Shown one piece after another: positions 16,530-18,960 of a DNA stretch of 18,960 nucleotides. Positions within the stretch are counted from its first letter, which is position 1, and each line of letters starts with the position of its first letter. The stretch is from positions 1-18,960 of the forward strand of contig CAZGKE010000060.1 in assembly GCA_964526035.1 (NCBI GenBank), in the 5' to 3' direction. Origin of the DNA: DAOMOD01 sp964526035 (GTDB taxonomy: Bacteria; Pseudomonadota; Gammaproteobacteria; Xanthomonadales; BPKI01). The position numbers were made by a program, and so were the translations under genes. The notes under the pieces are model-generated. The model did not search any database and had not been told where the DNA came from. It was given only the letters and a program-made list of their open reading frames with translations.

Positions 16530-17333
16530 TCAGGCCTCGAACCTGTCCAGCACGCGCTGTACGCTGCCCAGGTAACTCTCACCGAACAGATTGAGGTGGT
16601 TGATCAGGTGGTAGAGGTTGTAGAGCGGGACGCGCTCGCGCCAGTCGGGGTCGATTCCCGAGGCTTCGGTGTAGGCGGTGAAGAAGTCTCGCGGCGGCTC
16701 GCCAAACAGCGTGAGCATGGCCAGGTCGGCCTCGGCCCAGCCGTAGTGCACGGCGCCGCCGTCTATCAGTGCCAGTTCGCCGCTGGCACAGGCGTGCAGG
16801 TTGCCCAGCCACAGGTCACCGTGGATCAGTACCGGCGGCATGTCCGGCAGCAGCGTCGACAGGCGCGCTGCTAGCGCCTCGATGCGCGTCACGTCCTCGC
16901 CCTGCAGCAGCCCGCGGTCGCGCGCCAGGCCGGCCTGGTGCAGGAGTCGTCTTTGGGCAAAGAACTCGAAGCCGTCGTCGCACCAGCCGTTGGGCTGCGG
17001 GGTGTCGCCGCAATAGCCGTCCTGGGTCCAGCCGAAGCGCTCGCCGCGCTGCGCATGCAGGGCTGCCAGCGCGTCTCCGGCAAGGCTCCAGGACTCGGGG
17101 TCGGCGCGGCCGCGACCAAGGTCTTCCAGGGCAATCCAGAATGCGCCGACGCCCAGCACGTGCGGCACCCGCAGGGTTTCGGTCGCGCGCAACGCCTCCA
17201 GCCCTGCGGCCTCGGCGGAAAAAAAGTCCGACGGCGCGTCGCGCGCCACCTTCACCCGGTAGCGACGCGTTTCCTCGCCATCGGCATCAATCACCAGGTG
17301 GATGCCATCCGAAAATGCGTCGAAGTTTTCCAT
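16530..17333 (-). CDS. Fructosamine kinase family protein
   Basis: Members phosphorylate sugars attached to protein amines (fructosamines or ribulosamines) so that the adduct falls off, a form of glycation repair. The 267-residue protein has VKVAR (27-31) with the likely ATP lysine, FSAEAAGLEAL, the family-specific GDTPQPNGW (109-117), the catalytic HGDLWLGN (171-178) and the metal-binding Asp191 in LIDGGAVHYG, close to the LIDPAVYYG of relatives. It aligns with E. coli YniA from about YniA residue 22 onward; the first 20 or so residues of the usual N-lobe are missing, and the only upstream codons overlap the previous gene. ATG 17333 has GGAGGG upstream. It begins 20 bases after the universal stress gene ends and is the last gene of that operon. 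Confidence 0.88.
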   Translation of the reverse strand: MENFDAFSDGIHLVIDADGEETRRYRVKVARDAPSDFFSAEAAGLEALRATETLRVPHVLGVGAFWIALEDLGRGRADPESWSLAGDALAALHAQRGERFGWTQDGYCGDTPQPNGWCDDGFEFFAQRRLLHQAGLARDRGLLQGEDVTRIEALAARLSTLLPDMPPVLIHGDLWLGNLHACASGELALIDGGAVHYGWAEADLAMLTLFGEPPRDFFTAYTEASGIDPDWRERVPLYNLYHLINHLNLFGESYLGSVQRVLDRFEA

Positions 17334-17353
17334 GGACTGCCCTCCTGCTCGCT

Positions 17354-18241
17354 TCAAGGCACCACCAGCGCGTCGCAACCCAGCGCGGTGGCTGCGTAGC
17401 GGCTGGTACTGCCAAGCAGAAATGCTTCCATGCGCGAGCGCCCGCGCTGGCCCACCACGGCCAGGTCGATGCCGGCTTCGTCGACCAGATCGGACAATGC
17501 CTGCCAGGGGCGGCCCTCGCGCAGGGCCGGCACGGTGGGGGTGTTGCTCTGCTGCTGCAGTCGCTGGGCGAAAGCCTCCAGGTTGCGCATGGCTTCTATG
17601 GATGATGCACGACGGTATTCGCCGATGGCCTCTCCGGAGGCGCCGGCATAGGCCAGGGTGGTGGCGAACATGGGCTCATCGGCGTGCAGCAGCACGTGCT
17701 CGGCGGCAGGCGCCAGGCGCAGGCCGAACAGGGCGGCGCGTTCCGAGCTTTCGGAAAAATCGGTGGCGAGCGCGACGCGCTTATAGCTGTCGGAAGTCGC
17801 CTCGCGACGCACCAGCAGCACGGGACGGTCCACGGTGCGCAGCAGGCGGTCGGCGACCGAACCCAGCAGCGCGGATCGCGGCTTGCCCTCGCCGTGTGCG
17901 CCAATCACCACAAGGTTGGCCTCGCGAGCGTCCAGAAGCGCTGGAAGGCGCTGGTGTACGGCGCCCTCAAGGACGACGGTGTCGACCCCGATCGCGTGGC
18001 GCTCGCGCAGCATCTGCGCATCGCGTTCCAGCAGTGCGCTCACGGCGTCGACCACCTTGCCCACGCCCACGCCAAGCGCAGCGGTGCCACCAAGACCGAC
18101 ATCCGGTCCCGGCGCGGCAATCGCATGGGCAAGGGTCAGCGATGCACCGTGCAGGCGCGCCAGGCCTGCGGCCCGGGTGGCCGCCAGGGCGGCGGCTTCG
18201 GAAAAATCGGTCAGCGCGACGATATGGCTTATCGGACTCAT
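17354..18241 (-). CDS. Tandem-domain universal stress protein (UspA family)
   Basis: This 295-residue protein has two Usp domains. The first (about 1-145) opens with HIVALTDFSEAA and has GAHGEGKPRSALLGS; the second (about 150-295) opens with KRVALATDFSESSERA and has GQRGRSRMEAFLLGS. Both fit the G-x2-G-x9-G-S ATP-binding motif, so both domains should bind nucleotide. It is a cytoplasmic stress or energy-status protein; the exact role is not known. Its ATG overlaps the stop codon of the antiporter gene by four bases (ATGA), which couples their translation and suggests it senses nucleotide state for, or acts with, the antiporter. Confidence 0.93.
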   Translation of the reverse strand: MSPISHIVALTDFSEAAALAATRAAGLARLHGASLTLAHAIAAPGPDVGLGGTAALGVGVGKVVDAVSALLERDAQMLRERHAIGVDTVVLEGAVHQRLPALLDAREANLVVIGAHGEGKPRSALLGSVADRLLRTVDRPVLLVRREATSDSYKRVALATDFSESSERAALFGLRLAPAAEHVLLHADEPMFATTLAYAGASGEAIGEYRRASSIEAMRNLEAFAQRLQQQSNTPTVPALREGRPWQALSDLVDEAGIDLAVVGQRGRSRMEAFLLGSTSRYAATALGCDALVVP

Positions 18242-18960
18242 GCCGCGGCGCCTCCGGTCAGCAGGGCATTGGCGACCTTGCGCGCGGCGTAGTCCGCGGC
18301 GTCGTCGAAGGGCAGCAGGATCTCGTCGGCGCCCGCCGCAATCAGCCGATGACCTTCGCTTCCGGAATGCGCCGTGGCCGCCACCTTGCCCTTGTAGCCT
18401 TGGTGGCGAAGGGACTTGATCAGGCTGACATCGAGGTCGGGGTCGCGCATGGTGCTGATCACCCAGCGCGCGGCGTCCAGCGGAAGATGCGCCACGAATT
18501 CGTCGTCTTCCGCATCACCGAACAGCACCTGCACCTTGTGGCCGCGGGTGCGCGCCAGTACCTCCGGGTCGAAGTCCACGCCGACCACCGACAGGCCTTC
18601 CTCGCACAGCCTTTCGGCCAGGCGGCAGCCGTAGCGGCCCATGCCGAAGACGATGGCGTCGGCCTGCCTGGGGCGATCGTCCATGGCCTTCTCGCGGAAC
18701 GGGTCGCGTCGCTCGAACACGCCAAGCCAGGGCTCGCAGAGCACATAGAGCCTGTGCGAGTAGAGGATCATGTAGGTGCTCAGGGTGATGGTGATCAGGC
18801 CGACCAGCGTGACCAGCCCCAGCGCCGCCTGGTCGACATGGCCAATGCTGACACCCATGGCGACGAAGATGATGGAGAATTCGCTGATTTGCGCCACCGT
18901 CAGCCCGGCCAGGAAACCGGTGCGCTTGCGATAGCCCATGTAGCCCATGATCGCCATCAC
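18238..18960 (-). CDS. CPA2-type cation:proton antiporter (KefB/TrkA-N), 5' end missing
   Basis: The frame runs off the right edge, so only the last 240 residues are visible. They contain two membrane segments (about 16-38, GLTVAQISEFSIIFVAMGV, and 45-68, ALGLVTLVGLITITLSTYMI), a linker, then a TrkA-N (RCK-N) regulatory domain from about residue 100: DAIVFGMGRYG is the GxGxxG nucleotide loop, VVGVDFDPEVL carries the acidic residue that binds the ribose of NAD(H), and LFGDAEDDEF follows. This fits monovalent cation/proton antiporters of the KefB type, which exchange K+ or Na+ for H+ across the inner membrane under control of bound nucleotide. The ion is not known. It is the first visible gene of the leftward operon with the stress protein and fructosamine kinase. 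Confidence 0.9.
   Translation of the reverse strand: MMAIMGYMGYRKRTGFLAGLTVAQISEFSIIFVAMGVSIGHVDQAALGLVTLVGLITITLSTYMILYSHRLYVLCEPWLGVFERRDPFREKAMDDRPRQADAIVFGMGRYGCRLAERLCEEGLSVVGVDFDPEVLARTRGHKVQVLFGDAEDDEFVAHLPLDAARWVISTMRDPDLDVSLIKSLRHQGYKGKVAATAHSGSEGHRLIAAGADEILLPFDDAADYAARKVANALLTGGAAA

Overview
The window is about 19 kb of GC-rich gammaproteobacterial chromosome. The gene order yebC-ruvC-ruvA-ruvB-ybgC-tolQ-tolR-tolA-tolB-pal-cpoB-queE is the conserved gammaproteobacterial arrangement. The short repeats between genes (arrays with a 7-base period, an inverted GTGGGAGG REP pair, CGCAGAG units with a 9-base period) resemble those I know from Xanthomonadales/Lysobacterales, so I infer that order; genus and species cannot be told. 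A run of exactly 100 N (5163-5262) is a scaffold gap, so this is a draft assembly or metagenome bin.

Layout. (1) 1-3526, plus strand: the 3' part of a group II PLP decarboxylase cut by the window edge, a Cds1-like PLP enzyme of the cysteine synthase fold, and a small alpha/beta hydrolase. (2) 3591-7135: yebC behind its own likely promoter, then the Holliday junction genes ruvC, ruvA and ruvB, separated by repeat-filled gaps instead of being tightly packed. (3) 7139-12440: a compact tol-pal operon (ybgC, tolQ, tolR, tolA, tolB, pal, cpoB) for the trans-envelope machine that keeps the outer membrane attached during division. (4) 12473-13126: queE of queuosine synthesis, with no queC beside it. 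(5) 13127-13308: a convergent gap made of a heptamer array and a REP pair. (6) 13309-15066, minus strand: a winged-helix/TPR regulator, divergent from a secreted protein of unknown function (15206-16300, plus); the shared upstream region carries four GATGC motifs. (7) 16301-16529: a convergent gap with strong hairpins. (8) 16530-18960, minus strand: a tightly coupled operon of a CPA2-type cation:proton antiporter (cut by the right edge), a tandem universal stress protein and a fructosamine-kinase-family protein.

Most genes are recognisable housekeeping genes. The unusual material is non-coding: at least four 7-base-period arrays abutting start or stop codons, a 9-base-period repeat around the assembly gap, and a REP pair. 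The least described protein-level items are the regulator/secreted-protein pair and the antiporter-stress protein-fructosamine kinase operon. I found no CRISPR array, no tRNA or rRNA gene, no transposase and no phage genes.
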